Below are positions 35,510-43,909 of a stretch of DNA of 64,000 bases, piece after piece. Source of the stretch: Bog-756 sp963704615 (lineage in GTDB: Bacteria > Actinomycetota > Acidimicrobiia > Acidimicrobiales > RAAP-2); the NCBI GenBank assembly GCA_963704615.1, contig OY969923.1, positions 1,984,001-2,048,000 of the forward strand. Reading direction: 5' to 3'. Each line of letters opens with the position of its first letter. Within the stretch, counting starts at the first letter, position 1. The notes beneath the pieces were generated by a model. That model saw only the letters and a list, made by a program, of their open reading frames with translations. It had not been told where the DNA came from and did no database searches. Made by a program: the position numbers and the translations under genes.

Positions 35510-36418
35510 GTGCCGCGTTTCGGTTCGGTGATCACCGCCATGGTCACCCCCTTCGATGCCGACGGCGCGCTCGATCCCGACGCCGCCGCCACCGTGGCTC
35601 AGCATCTGGTGGCATCGGGCAGCGAAGGACTGGTGGTGGCCGGGACCACCGGCGAGGGTCCGGTGCTGACCGACGAAGAGCGGATGGATCTGTTCTCATC
35701 GGTGGTCGGCGCCGTCGACGTACCGGTCATCGCCTCGACCGGCACCAACGACACGGCCCACTCGGTGACGCTGACCAAGCAGGCCGCCTCCCGGGGGGTG
35801 GCCGCCATCCTGGCCGTCACCCCCTATTACAACCGCCCCTCGTCCGCCGGGCTGTCCGCCCATTTCCGGGCCGTGGCCGAGGCCAGCGACCTTCCGGTCG
35901 TGCTCTACGACATTCCGGTCCGGACCGGTCGCCGGATCGGGGCCGAGCTCACCGTCACCCTGGCCCGCGAGGTTCCCACCATCGTCGGAGTCAAGGACTC
36001 CACCGGGGATGTGGCCTCGGCGGCCTTCGTGGTGGCCGAAAGCCCGACCGGGTTCGATGTCTACTGCGGCGACGACTCGCTCGCCCTTCCCTTCGCCTCG
36101 ATCGGCAGTGCCGGCATCGTCAGCGTGGCCTCCCACTGGGCCGGTCCGCTGTTCGTGGCCATGCTCGACAGCCACCGGGCCGGTCACGTGGAGCGGGCCA
36201 CCTCGATCAATCAGACCCTGGCCGAGTCGTACCGCTTCGAGTCGACCGACGAGTATCCCAATCCGGCCCCGGCCAAGGCCGCCTGCCGGGTGCTGGGCCT
36301 GCCCGTCGGCCAGTGCCGGTTGCCCAACGCACCCGCCCCCGAAGCCCTGGACGAGAGGGCGCGGTCGGTCATCGCCGCTGTGCGTCGGTTCGATCCGACA
36401 CCCCAGTCGGTTGCCTGA
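35510..36418 (+). CDS. dapA: 4-hydroxy-tetrahydrodipicolinate synthase
   Basis: A 302-residue TIM-barrel aldolase that condenses aspartate semialdehyde with pyruvate, the first committed step to diaminopimelate. The Schiff-base Lys162 is in VGVKDSTGD. GTTGEGPVLTDEE is the substrate loop and TPYYNRPSSAGL holds the catalytic Tyr. GTG 35510 gives the standard N-terminus (VPRFGSVITAMVTPFDADG), with GAGGGG upstream inside the leader ORF. The stop overlaps the possible TTG start of the RNase J gene, so dapA and RNase J form one operon, an arrangement common in actinobacteria. Confidence 0.96.
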   Translation: MPRFGSVITAMVTPFDADGALDPDAAATVAQHLVASGSEGLVVAGTTGEGPVLTDEERMDLFSSVVGAVDVPVIASTGTNDTAHSVTLTKQAASRGVAAILAVTPYYNRPSSAGLSAHFRAVAEASDLPVVLYDIPVRTGRRIGAELTVTLAREVPTIVGVKDSTGDVASAAFVVAESPTGFDVYCGDDSLALPFASIGSAGIVSVASHWAGPLFVAMLDSHRAGHVERATSINQTLAESYRFESTDEYPNPAPAKAACRVLGLPVGQCRLPNAPAPEALDERARSVIAAVRRFDPTPQSVA

Positions 36419-38288
36419 CCCGGGCCGGGCCGGCCGGGGTGGGCGTCGCTCGGGAGCGACGAACGCTCCGGGTACCAAAGCCAAGGCGGCGGTGAAGAAG
36501 ACCGCATCCACCAAGCCCGAGGCCGGTGGTGGGCGGGCGGGCAGGGGGAAGGCGGCGACGCCGGCCCCGAAACCGCAAAAGCAGCGGGGCGGCAACCGAG
36601 GGTCGGGCCCAGGCCAGGCGCCCGACAGCTCCGCCGTTCGGATCGTCTTCCTCGGCGGGCTCGGCGAGATCGGCAGGAACTGTGCCTGCATCGAGGTCGA
36701 GAGCAGGATCCTGGTGCTCGACGTGGGCATCATGTTCCCCGATCCGGACATGCCCGGCGTGGATCTGGTGTTGCCCGACTTCACCTATCTGCGGGAGAAC
36801 GCCGATCGGGTCGACGCCATCATCCTCACCCATGGCCACGAGGACCACACCGGTGGTCTGGCCTACCTCCTGCGCGACTTCCCGGCCCCGGTGTACGGCT
36901 CCGAGCTGACCCTGGCCCTGGCCCGCAACCGGGTCGACGAGGCCGGCATGGCCGACCGGGTCGACTTCATCCCGGTCAAAGACGGCGAACGGCGCCGGAT
37001 CGGTCCCTGCGACGTCGAGTTCATCCCCGTCACCCACTCGGTTCCCCATGCCTTCGCCACCGCTTTCTTCACGCCGGCGGGGGTGATCCTCCACTCCGGC
37101 GACTTCAAGATCGACCTCCATCCGGTGGACGACCGTCGCACCGATCTGGCCCGGATGGGTGCCCTGGCGTCCGACCCGGGGATCCGTCTCCTCCTGTCGG
37201 ACTCGACCAACGCCGAAGAACCGGGATTCACCGCCTCGGAGTCGACGGTCGGGGAGACGCTGCGCAAGGTGTTCCTGGAGCGTCCCGACCGGCGCTTCGT
37301 GGTGACCTGCTTCGCCAGCCACATCCATCGGATCCAGCAGGTGGCCGACGCGGCCATCGCCGGCGGGAGGTCGGTGGCCACTCTGGGCCGATCGATGGAG
37401 AAGAACGTGGCCCTGGCCCGCCGGTTGGATCTTCTGCACATTCCCGATCAGGCAATGGTCGATATCGAAGACATCGATGATCTCGATCCGGGTCAGGTGT
37501 GCGTGATCTCCACCGGATCCCAGGGCGAACCGATGTCGGCCCTGTCGCGGCTGGCCGCGGGCGAGAATCGGTTCTTCCGGCTCCGGGAGGACGACGTGGT
37601 GGTCATCAGCGCCCACCCCATCCCCGGCAACGAGTGGTCGGTGGGCCGGGTCATCGACAGCCTCTACCGGCGGGGCGTGGAGGTCATCCACTCGGGTGTC
37701 GACTCGGTGCACGTGAGCGGCCACGCCCGTCAAGGGGAGCTGGCCATGCTGATGTCGGTCACCAAGCCCGAGTTCTTCATTCCCGTGCACGGCGAATTCC
37801 GGCACATGGCCAACCATGTGCGCTTGGCCGCGTCCATGGACATCACCGGCGACCGGGTCCTCCTCTGCGAGGACGGAGACGCCGTCCTTCTCGACGACGC
37901 CGGGATGCGGCGGGACGGAACGGTGCCGGGGGGCTACCTGTTCGTCGACGGCAGCTCGGTGGGCGATATCGGCCACGGCGTGCTCCGGGATCGGATGGTC
38001 CTGGCCGAAGAAGGGGTGGTGATGGCGGTGGCCACCGTCGACCTCAAGCGGGCCGAGGTGGTGGGCACCCCCCAGATCGTCACTCGTGGATGGGCCTACG
38101 ACAAGGACACCGAGGCCATCCTCGACGAGGCTCGCAACCAAGTGACCAAGGCCCTCGAGCAGGCCCTCACCGCGGGCAGCACCGACCACGAGAACCTCAA
38201 TCGGGTGGCCCGCAAGGCGCTGGGCCGCGTGGTCGGTGACCGGACCCGCCAGCGCCCGATGATCGTTCCGGTGATCGTCACCGTCTGA
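36411..38288 (+). CDS. rnj: Ribonuclease J
   Basis: A metallo-beta-lactamase/beta-CASP ribonuclease with 5'-exo and endonuclease activity in mRNA decay and rRNA maturation. The zinc motif THGHEDHTGG is at about residues 140-149, with later motifs VTHSVPHA, HSGDFK, LSDSTNAE, STGSQGEPMSALSR, SGHARQGEL and PVHGEFRH; the C-terminal domain ends RPMIVPVIVTV. The first 75 residues are a Lys/Ala/Pro/Gly-rich low-complexity extension. The start is uncertain: TTG 36411 overlaps the dapA stop, while GTG 36492 would remove 27 residues and leave a GTCGCTC/GAGCGAC hairpin (36445-36460) in the spacer. Confidence 0.95.
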   Translation: MPDPGRAGRGGRRSGATNAPGTKAKAAVKKTASTKPEAGGGRAGRGKAATPAPKPQKQRGGNRGSGPGQAPDSSAVRIVFLGGLGEIGRNCACIEVESRILVLDVGIMFPDPDMPGVDLVLPDFTYLRENADRVDAIILTHGHEDHTGGLAYLLRDFPAPVYGSELTLALARNRVDEAGMADRVDFIPVKDGERRRIGPCDVEFIPVTHSVPHAFATAFFTPAGVILHSGDFKIDLHPVDDRRTDLARMGALASDPGIRLLLSDSTNAEEPGFTASESTVGETLRKVFLERPDRRFVVTCFASHIHRIQQVADAAIAGGRSVATLGRSMEKNVALARRLDLLHIPDQAMVDIEDIDDLDPGQVCVISTGSQGEPMSALSRLAAGENRFFRLREDDVVVISAHPIPGNEWSVGRVIDSLYRRGVEVIHSGVDSVHVSGHARQGELAMLMSVTKPEFFIPVHGEFRHMANHVRLAASMDITGDRVLLCEDGDAVLLDDAGMRRDGTVPGGYLFVDGSSVGDIGHGVLRDRMVLAEEGVVMAVATVDLKRAEVVGTPQIVTRGWAYDKDTEAILDEARNQVTKALEQALTAGSTDHENLNRVARKALGRVVGDRTRQRPMIVPVIVTV

Positions 38289-38306
38289 GCGGGTCGAGGA
38301 GTCGGT

Positions 38307-38323
38307 GTCCCCGTGACGGGGAC
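38307..38323 (+). terminator. Hairpin between RNase J and ftsK
   Basis: GTCCCC-GTGAC-GGGGAC, a 6-bp stem 18 nt after the RNase J stop. No U-tract, so only a weak terminator candidate. Confidence 0.4.
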
Positions 38324-38333
38324 TCTACGGGAC

Positions 38334-38339
38334 TACCCT
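38334..38339 (+). promoter_or_regulatory. -10 box for ftsK
   Basis: TACCCT lies 10 nt before GTG 38350, slightly farther than in the other leaderless genes, so a leader of 2-4 nt is possible. Confidence 0.4.
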
Positions 38340-38349
38340 GTTACCCACT

Positions 38350-40851
38350 GTGACGACCGCCACCAAGCGACCGGCGGGCCGATCCGGGTCTTCGCGGTCG
38401 AGGGGTCGGTCCGCGTCGTCAACCCGGTCGCGCTCGCGAGCGCCCAGCCCAGCCCCTCGGGGACGGGGACGCCGGCGGGGTCGGGCGCGGTCGTCCCGCA
38501 ACCGGTCGGCCGAGCGGTCACCGGGTCTGCTGGCGTCGATGGCGGCGGTGATCGGCGGCCACGCCGCCGACCTGTGGGGGGTGACACTGATCACCCTGGG
38601 GGTGCTCACGTCGCTGGCCTTCTATGCCGACTCGCTGAACCCGGCCGGGCACTTTGCCCGAATCGGCGTCGGCGACCTCCTCGGATGGGGACGCTTTCTG
38701 GTCCCCCCGGTGGCGGTCACCGTGGGCCTGCTCCTGGTGGTGGGGCGCCGGGGCGATGAAGGGGAACGGGTTGCTCGCGAGCCGGCCCGGGCCGTGATCG
38801 GAGCGACCCTGACTCTGTTGGCGGTCGCCGGCCTGGCCTCGCTGGCCGGGGGGTCACCCACCCTGCGGGACTCGACGGCCCTGCTGTCCGCGGCCGGCGG
38901 CTGGGTGGGGGCACTGGTCGGGAGCCCGCTCGGCGCCGCCCTCGGGGGTTTCGGCGCCGCCGCCGTGCTGGTGGCCGTTCTGGTGGTGGCCATGGTGGTG
39001 GTGACCGGAGTATCGCTGAGCTCGGCCGCCACCGCGCTGGTGGGCGCGGCACGTTGGGGCGCCTCGGTGGCCCGGGGCGGGGCCGAGCGCGACGGCGAAC
39101 GGACCGGCGAGCTCGACGAGAACCCGACCGACCCCTTCGGCCGGGTGGTCGAACCCGGTCCCGAGGTGCCGTCCCCGGACACCACCCCGGCGCTCGAGGA
39201 CGAGGGGGCCGATCCGTTCGTCGGCCAACCCGAACCGAGCGAGGCCGCATCATCCGACACACCGACGCCCGACCCGGCATTGGTGGCCGATGGCCGCGCC
39301 TCGGCCGCCGACGGATCGCTGCCGTCGATGAAGCTCGGCCCGTCGGTGGGGGAGTGGCGGCTGCCGCCGGCCACTCTGCTCAAGCACGCCAAGCCCCACA
39401 CCGTGGACCAGCGCGAGGTGGACGCGGCCGGGGGCGCACTGGTGGCGGCGCTGGCCGCTCACGGGGTCGACACCCGGCTGGTCGGCCGGACGGTCGGGCC
39501 GACGGTGACCCGCTACGAGCTCGAGCTCGGTGCCGGGGTCAAGGTGGCCCGGGTCACCTCCTTGTCCAAGGACATCGCCTACGCCATGGCCTCACCCGAC
39601 GTCCGCATCCTGGCCCCGATACCGGGGAAGTCGGCCATCGGGGTGGAGGTGCCCAACCGGCGGCGGGAGCTGGTGACCCTGGGCGACATCCTGGCCTCGC
39701 CCGAGGCGGCCGAGGCCACCCACCCCCTCGAGGTGGGCATCGGGCGGGACATCGCCGGCCGGCCGAGGATGGAGAACCTGGCCGAGATGCCCCACGTGCT
39801 GGTCTCCGGGGCCACCGGGTCGGGCAAGTCATCCTGCATCAACTCGCTGCTGGCCTCCATCCTCATGCGGGCCACACCCGACCAGGTTCGCCTCATCCTG
39901 GTCGACCCGAAGCGGGTCGAGTTGGGCCAGTACAACGACCTTCCCCACCTCCTGACCCAGGTGGTGGTGGACCCCAAAAAGGCGGCCAACGCCCTGAGTT
40001 GGGCGGTGACCGAAATGGAGCGGCGCTACGACCTGCTCGCCGAGGTGGGGATGCGCGACATCACCGGGTACAACGAGGCCTTCGACACCGGCGGCCTGGC
40101 CGACTACGAGGAAGACCATCGGCTGCGGATGCGGGGCACCGAGGCCGACTCCGACGAGGCCGACGACGAGGAGACCGAGCTCCACTACCCGAGGCTGCCC
40201 TTCATCCTCATCGTGGTGGACGAGCTCAACGACCTGATGATGGTGGCCGCCCGCGATGTCGAGGAGTCGGTGTGCCGCATTGCCCAGATGGCCCGTGCCG
40301 TCGGCATCCATCTGGTGCTGGCCACCCAGCGACCGTCGGTCGATGTGATCACCGGTGTGATCAAGGCCAATATCCCGTCACGATTGGCCTTCTCCGTCTC
40401 CACTCAGGCCGACAGCCGGGTCATCCTCGACCAGGGGGGCGCCGAACGGCTCATCGGCAAGGGTGACATGCTGTTGCTGTCGGCGTCGTCCTCCAACCCG
40501 CAGCGCCTGCAGGGACCGTGGGCGAGCGAAGAGGAGATCCGTGCCGTCGTTGCCCACTGGAAGAGGCAGCGGCCGATGGAGGTGGTGGCGGGCATCGAAG
40601 AGGTGGTCGGCACCGGCGATGCGAGATCGGAGGGGGAGGACGGGGATGACGATCTGCTCGATCAGGCCATGGAACTGGTGGTCCGGTCCCAGTTGGGTTC
40701 GACCTCGATGTTGCAGCGCAAGTTGCGGGTCGGTTTCGCCCGGGCCGGTCGGCTGATGGACCTGATGGAGCGGCGCGGCGTGGTCGGTCCGTCCGAGGGG
40801 TCCAAGGCCCGGGCCGTGCTGATGACACCCGAGGAACTGGACGCCCGCTGA
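38350..40851 (+). CDS. ftsK: DNA translocase FtsK/SpoIIIE
   Basis: An 833-residue DNA motor that clears chromosome ends from the closing septum. Residues 1-57 are a strongly basic, Ser/Arg-rich tail. Four membrane spans follow between about 60 and 225, then a linker. The RecA-like motor has Walker A GATGSGKSS (starting at G487) and Walker B LPFILIVVDELNDLMM. The C-terminal winged-helix gamma domain (about 760-825, SMLQRKLRVGFARAGRLMDLMERRGVVGP) reads FtsK-orienting sequences. GTG 38350 is preceded by a TACCCT box. An acidic insert (TEADSDEADDEETE) lies between the Walker motifs. Confidence 0.95.
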   Translation: MTTATKRPAGRSGSSRSRGRSASSTRSRSRAPSPAPRGRGRRRGRARSSRNRSAERSPGLLASMAAVIGGHAADLWGVTLITLGVLTSLAFYADSLNPAGHFARIGVGDLLGWGRFLVPPVAVTVGLLLVVGRRGDEGERVAREPARAVIGATLTLLAVAGLASLAGGSPTLRDSTALLSAAGGWVGALVGSPLGAALGGFGAAAVLVAVLVVAMVVVTGVSLSSAATALVGAARWGASVARGGAERDGERTGELDENPTDPFGRVVEPGPEVPSPDTTPALEDEGADPFVGQPEPSEAASSDTPTPDPALVADGRASAADGSLPSMKLGPSVGEWRLPPATLLKHAKPHTVDQREVDAAGGALVAALAAHGVDTRLVGRTVGPTVTRYELELGAGVKVARVTSLSKDIAYAMASPDVRILAPIPGKSAIGVEVPNRRRELVTLGDILASPEAAEATHPLEVGIGRDIAGRPRMENLAEMPHVLVSGATGSGKSSCINSLLASILMRATPDQVRLILVDPKRVELGQYNDLPHLLTQVVVDPKKAANALSWAVTEMERRYDLLAEVGMRDITGYNEAFDTGGLADYEEDHRLRMRGTEADSDEADDEETELHYPRLPFILIVVDELNDLMMVAARDVEESVCRIAQMARAVGIHLVLATQRPSVDVITGVIKANIPSRLAFSVSTQADSRVILDQGGAERLIGKGDMLLLSASSSNPQRLQGPWASEEEIRAVVAHWKRQRPMEVVAGIEEVVGTGDARSEGEDGDDDLLDQAMELVVRSQLGSTSMLQRKLRVGFARAGRLMDLMERRGVVGPSEGSKARAVLMTPEELDAR

Positions 40852-40859
40852 ACGAAGGT

Positions 40860-42410
40860 GTGACCGACCGAGCCGAGGCGGCAGTGACGGCTCCTGCGGA
40901 GACCGAAGTGAAAGCGGCGCGTCCGGATCCGACCCCGGTGCCCGAGTTGGCCATGCCCACCGGTGTAGCCCCGCTTCTCGCTCGCCCGGCCGTGGACATC
41001 ACCGCGGCCCCTGCCCCTGCTCCCGAGATCTCGCCCCCCGAGGCCGGTCCTCCCGAGGCCGGTGCTCCCGATCGCCCCGCGCCGGACACCGCCGAGGTCC
41101 AGGCCATCCCTCTCCCCTCGGTGACCGGGGACAGGTCGGCCGACTCTCTCCCGACATCGCACGGTCGACCGCACCGACGCGTCCGCCGGATCCTGGCCCT
41201 GGCCCTGGCGGTCGTCCTGGTGACGGCCGGGTTGGTGGCCGCCTGGCGCATCAACCGGCCGTTGGACCCACCGTCCGTCGTCTCCTCGCTACCCACCTCG
41301 TTCCTGGTCCCCGGAACGGCACCGTCGCTGCCCTGGCCCGCCGTCGGCCAGGGCGCCGTCGCCGTTCCGGCCCTGGGCTATGCCCATCAATCGGGTCCGG
41401 AGCTTCCGGTCCCCATCGCCTCGTTGACCAAGATGGCCAACGCGGTGGTCATCTTGCGCGACCATCCGCTGGCTCCCGGTCAGGCCGGACCCGCCATCAC
41501 CATCACCCAGGACGACGCCAACCAGTACGACGTCGACCTCGACAACGACGAGTCGAGCATCCCCATCGACGCGGGCGAGACGCTCACCGAGCAGCAGATG
41601 CTCGAGGGTCTGCTCAACCAGTCGGCCAACGACATCGCCTACAGCCTGGCCGTCTGGGATGCCGGCAGCGAAACGGCGTTCGTGGCCAAGATGAACGCCC
41701 TGGCCGCTTCGGTCGGCGCCACCCAGACCCACTACGCCGATGCCAGCGGCTTCGACCCCCAGTCGGTGTCGACCGCGGCCGACTGCCTGCGCATCGCCGC
41801 CGCAGGGATGAGCATTCCGGCCTTCGCCCAACTGGTGGGGTTGGCCACGGTGACCCTCCCGCTGGTGGGCACCGTCCACAACATCGTCACCGAGATCGGT
41901 GCCAACGGGGTGGTCGGCGTCAAGTCCGGCTACACCTCCCAGGCCGGTGGATGCATGGTGCTGGCCGGCTACCGCACCATCGAGGGCCGGACCGTGCTGG
42001 TGTTGGCCGCCGCCCTCGGGCAGATGGTCCCCCCGCCGGTCGCTCCGACGCCCAAGCCCGGGTCACCGGCACCGCCGGCCAAGGGCTCGACCGCGCCCTC
42101 GACCTCGACCGCGCCGACCACCTCGACCACCACGACGCCCGTCAACAGTCTCGAGATCGAGTATCCACTCCTCTACGCCGGGCCCATCGTGGAGAAGCTG
42201 CTCGACGCTTCCGAGGCCGCGGTGGTCCCGGTCGCGGTGGCCCGCCCGGGCCAGGCCGTGCTGGTCGCCGGCTCGACCTGGAGCGGACGCACCCACCAGG
42301 TGAACGGGGTCACCGAGCGGCGAGCAGCGCTGCTGGCCTGGCCCGGTCAGCGGGTGATCTCGGCCCTGAGACCCCGGGCCATCGCCCCCGGCGCGGCAGC
42401 GCGGCAGTGA
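40860..42410 (+). CDS. D-alanyl-D-alanine carboxypeptidase (peptidase S11), membrane-anchored
   Basis: A 516-residue penicillin-binding protein that trims the terminal D-Ala of peptidoglycan stem peptides. A Pro/Ala-rich cytoplasmic N-terminus of about 105 residues precedes one span (about 109-128). The three active-site motifs are intact: S188-L-T-K191, S255-A-N257 and K355-S-G. A Pro/Thr/Ser-rich linker (about 395-430) leads to a C-terminal domain of some 85 residues. It starts 8 nt after ftsK. The N-terminal extension is longer than in typical DacA proteins, which start with a signal peptide. Confidence 0.92.
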   Translation: MTDRAEAAVTAPAETEVKAARPDPTPVPELAMPTGVAPLLARPAVDITAAPAPAPEISPPEAGPPEAGAPDRPAPDTAEVQAIPLPSVTGDRSADSLPTSHGRPHRRVRRILALALAVVLVTAGLVAAWRINRPLDPPSVVSSLPTSFLVPGTAPSLPWPAVGQGAVAVPALGYAHQSGPELPVPIASLTKMANAVVILRDHPLAPGQAGPAITITQDDANQYDVDLDNDESSIPIDAGETLTEQQMLEGLLNQSANDIAYSLAVWDAGSETAFVAKMNALAASVGATQTHYADASGFDPQSVSTAADCLRIAAAGMSIPAFAQLVGLATVTLPLVGTVHNIVTEIGANGVVGVKSGYTSQAGGCMVLAGYRTIEGRTVLVLAAALGQMVPPPVAPTPKPGSPAPPAKGSTAPSTSTAPTTSTTTTPVNSLEIEYPLLYAGPIVEKLLDASEAAVVPVAVARPGQAVLVAGSTWSGRTHQVNGVTERRAALLAWPGQRVISALRPRAIAPGAAARQ

Positions 42411-42587
42411 GGCGGGCCAGGCCCTGTACGCCCTCGGGACGCAGATCGAGGCGGTGCCGGTGAAGCTGACGGCCACGTTGCCTGAGCCCTCCTGGTGGTG
42501 GCGACTGGTCCACGGCTGACCGTCCCCAACCACCCGTCCACCCAGCCCGACCTGGGCGCATTCCCGCCTGGTGCGATCCCTGACGAG

Positions 42588-42593
42588 TACCGT
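42588..42593 (+). promoter_or_regulatory. -10 box of a leaderless thrB promoter
   Basis: TACCGT is followed after 7 nt by GTG 42601. The remaining part of the 42411-42587 spacer shows no structure I can support. Confidence 0.55.
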
Positions 42594-42600
42594 GTCCGTT

Positions 42601-43488
42601 GTGCGAGCACGAGCACCCGCGTCGGCTGCCAACCTCGGTCCCGGCTTCGACACCTTGGCCGTGGCCCTCGATCTGTACGTCGAGGTCGAGGTGGAGGCCG
42701 CCTCGAAGCTCATCGTCCGATCCGAAGGCGAGGGCGCCGGGCTGTCCGACGACCCGTCGCACCTGGCCGCCCGGGTCGCCATCGAGGTGGCCGGAACCGA
42801 CCACCTCGCCATCACCGTCCGTTCCCAGATCCCCATCGCCCGGGGCCTCGGCTCCTCCGCGGCACTGGCGGTGGCCGCCGCCGCGGCTGCCGGCGCCGAG
42901 GACCCGCTCGGGGTGGCCTCCCGGATGGACGGCCATCCGGACAACGCGGCCGCCTCGATGGTGGGGGGGCTGGTGGCCGCAGCCCGGGTGCGGGGTGGGG
43001 TCCAGGCGGTCCGTCTGACCCTGGACGTGTCGCTGGCCTTCGTCGTCATCGTCCCCGAGGTGAGCCTGTCCACCGCCCGGGCCCGACAGGCGCTTCCCCA
43101 CGAGGTGACCCGGGAGAGCGCTGCTTTCAACCTGTCCCGGTTGGCCCTTCTCATAGCCGGCCTGGCCGACAGCCGGGTCCTTATCAGCGAGGCCACCGAG
43201 GATCGACTGCACCAGGACTATCGCAGCCCGTTCTTCCCCGCCGCCCCCAAGCTGCTCGCCGCCTTGGCCGCGAGCGGCGCCCTGGCTGTCTGCTGGTCCG
43301 GCGCCGGTCCTTCCCTCCTCGGCATCTGTCACGGCACCGAGACCGAGGCCGTCCAGGCCGCGGCCACGACCGCCCTGGCCGAAGCGGGGGTCGCCGGCGA
43401 GGTGCTGGTCCTGCACCCGGACATGCACGGGTTGATCGTCGACCGCGATGACTCGGCCGACGTCTACGACTTCAACGCCGACCGGTAA
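42601..43488 (+). CDS. thrB: Homoserine kinase
   Basis: A 295-residue GHMP kinase that phosphorylates homoserine in threonine synthesis. VRARAPASAANLGPGFDTLA at the N-terminus and the ATP-binding loop PIARGLGSSAALAVAAA are characteristic, and SGAGPSLLGI near the end is the third GHMP motif. GTG 42601 is taken as start because TACCGT lies 7 nt upstream and the protein then begins at the conserved segment; GTG 42571 would add ten unconserved residues. No thrA or thrC is adjacent, which is unusual, since thrB is more often next to hom and thrC in actinobacteria. Confidence 0.94.
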   Translation: MRARAPASAANLGPGFDTLAVALDLYVEVEVEAASKLIVRSEGEGAGLSDDPSHLAARVAIEVAGTDHLAITVRSQIPIARGLGSSAALAVAAAAAAGAEDPLGVASRMDGHPDNAAASMVGGLVAAARVRGGVQAVRLTLDVSLAFVVIVPEVSLSTARARQALPHEVTRESAAFNLSRLALLIAGLADSRVLISEATEDRLHQDYRSPFFPAAPKLLAALAASGALAVCWSGAGPSLLGICHGTETEAVQAAATTALAEAGVAGEVLVLHPDMHGLIVDRDDSADVYDFNADR

Positions 43489-43515
43489 CGCCGGGCACCC
43501 GGGGGACAGGCCATC

Positions 43516-43866
43516 ATGCCCAGCGAGCCCACCAGACGCCTGGTCGCCATCGACAATCCCCATCCCGGTCGCGACTATGAAGTCCGGTGCGAGAGCCCCG
43601 AGTTCACCTGCCTGTGTCCCCTCACCGGTCAGCCCGACTTCGGCACCGTGACCGTGTCCTACGTACCGGGCCCTTCGCTGGTCGAGCTCAAATCGCTCAA
43701 GCTCTACCTGTGGAGCTATCGCAACGAGGGCGGGTTCCACGAGGATGTGACCAACCGGATCCTCGACGATCTGGTGGCCGCGGTGGCACCCCGGCGGATG
43801 ACGGTGACCACCGATTGGCTCCCTCGGGGGGGGATCCACACCGTGGTCGAGGCATCCCACCCCTGA
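43516..43866 (+). CDS. queF: NADPH-dependent 7-cyano-7-deazaguanine reductase
   Basis: A 116-residue single-domain (YkvM-type) QueF of the T-fold family that reduces preQ0 to preQ1 for queuosine synthesis. The catalytic Cys34 and Asp41 are in FTCLCPLTGQPDF, and the NADPH-binding pattern ELKSLKLYLWSYRNEG follows. Length is slightly short but complete for the unimodular type. It has its own ATG with a GGGGGACAGG sequence upstream, 27 nt after thrB. No queC, queD, queE, tgt or queA lies in the window, so the pathway must be completed elsewhere or from salvaged precursor. Confidence 0.93.
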   Translation: MPSEPTRRLVAIDNPHPGRDYEVRCESPEFTCLCPLTGQPDFGTVTVSYVPGPSLVELKSLKLYLWSYRNEGGFHEDVTNRILDDLVAAVAPRRMTVTTDWLPRGGIHTVVEASHP

Positions 43867-43896
43867 GCGCGGGCGCGTGGGTCTCCCAGGCGGCCG

Positions 43897-43902
43897 TATC
43901 CT
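43897..43902 (+). promoter_or_regulatory. -10 box of a leaderless miaB promoter
   Basis: TATCCT is followed after 7 nt by GTG 43910. Confidence 0.55.
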
Positions 43903-43909
43903 GGGGTAT

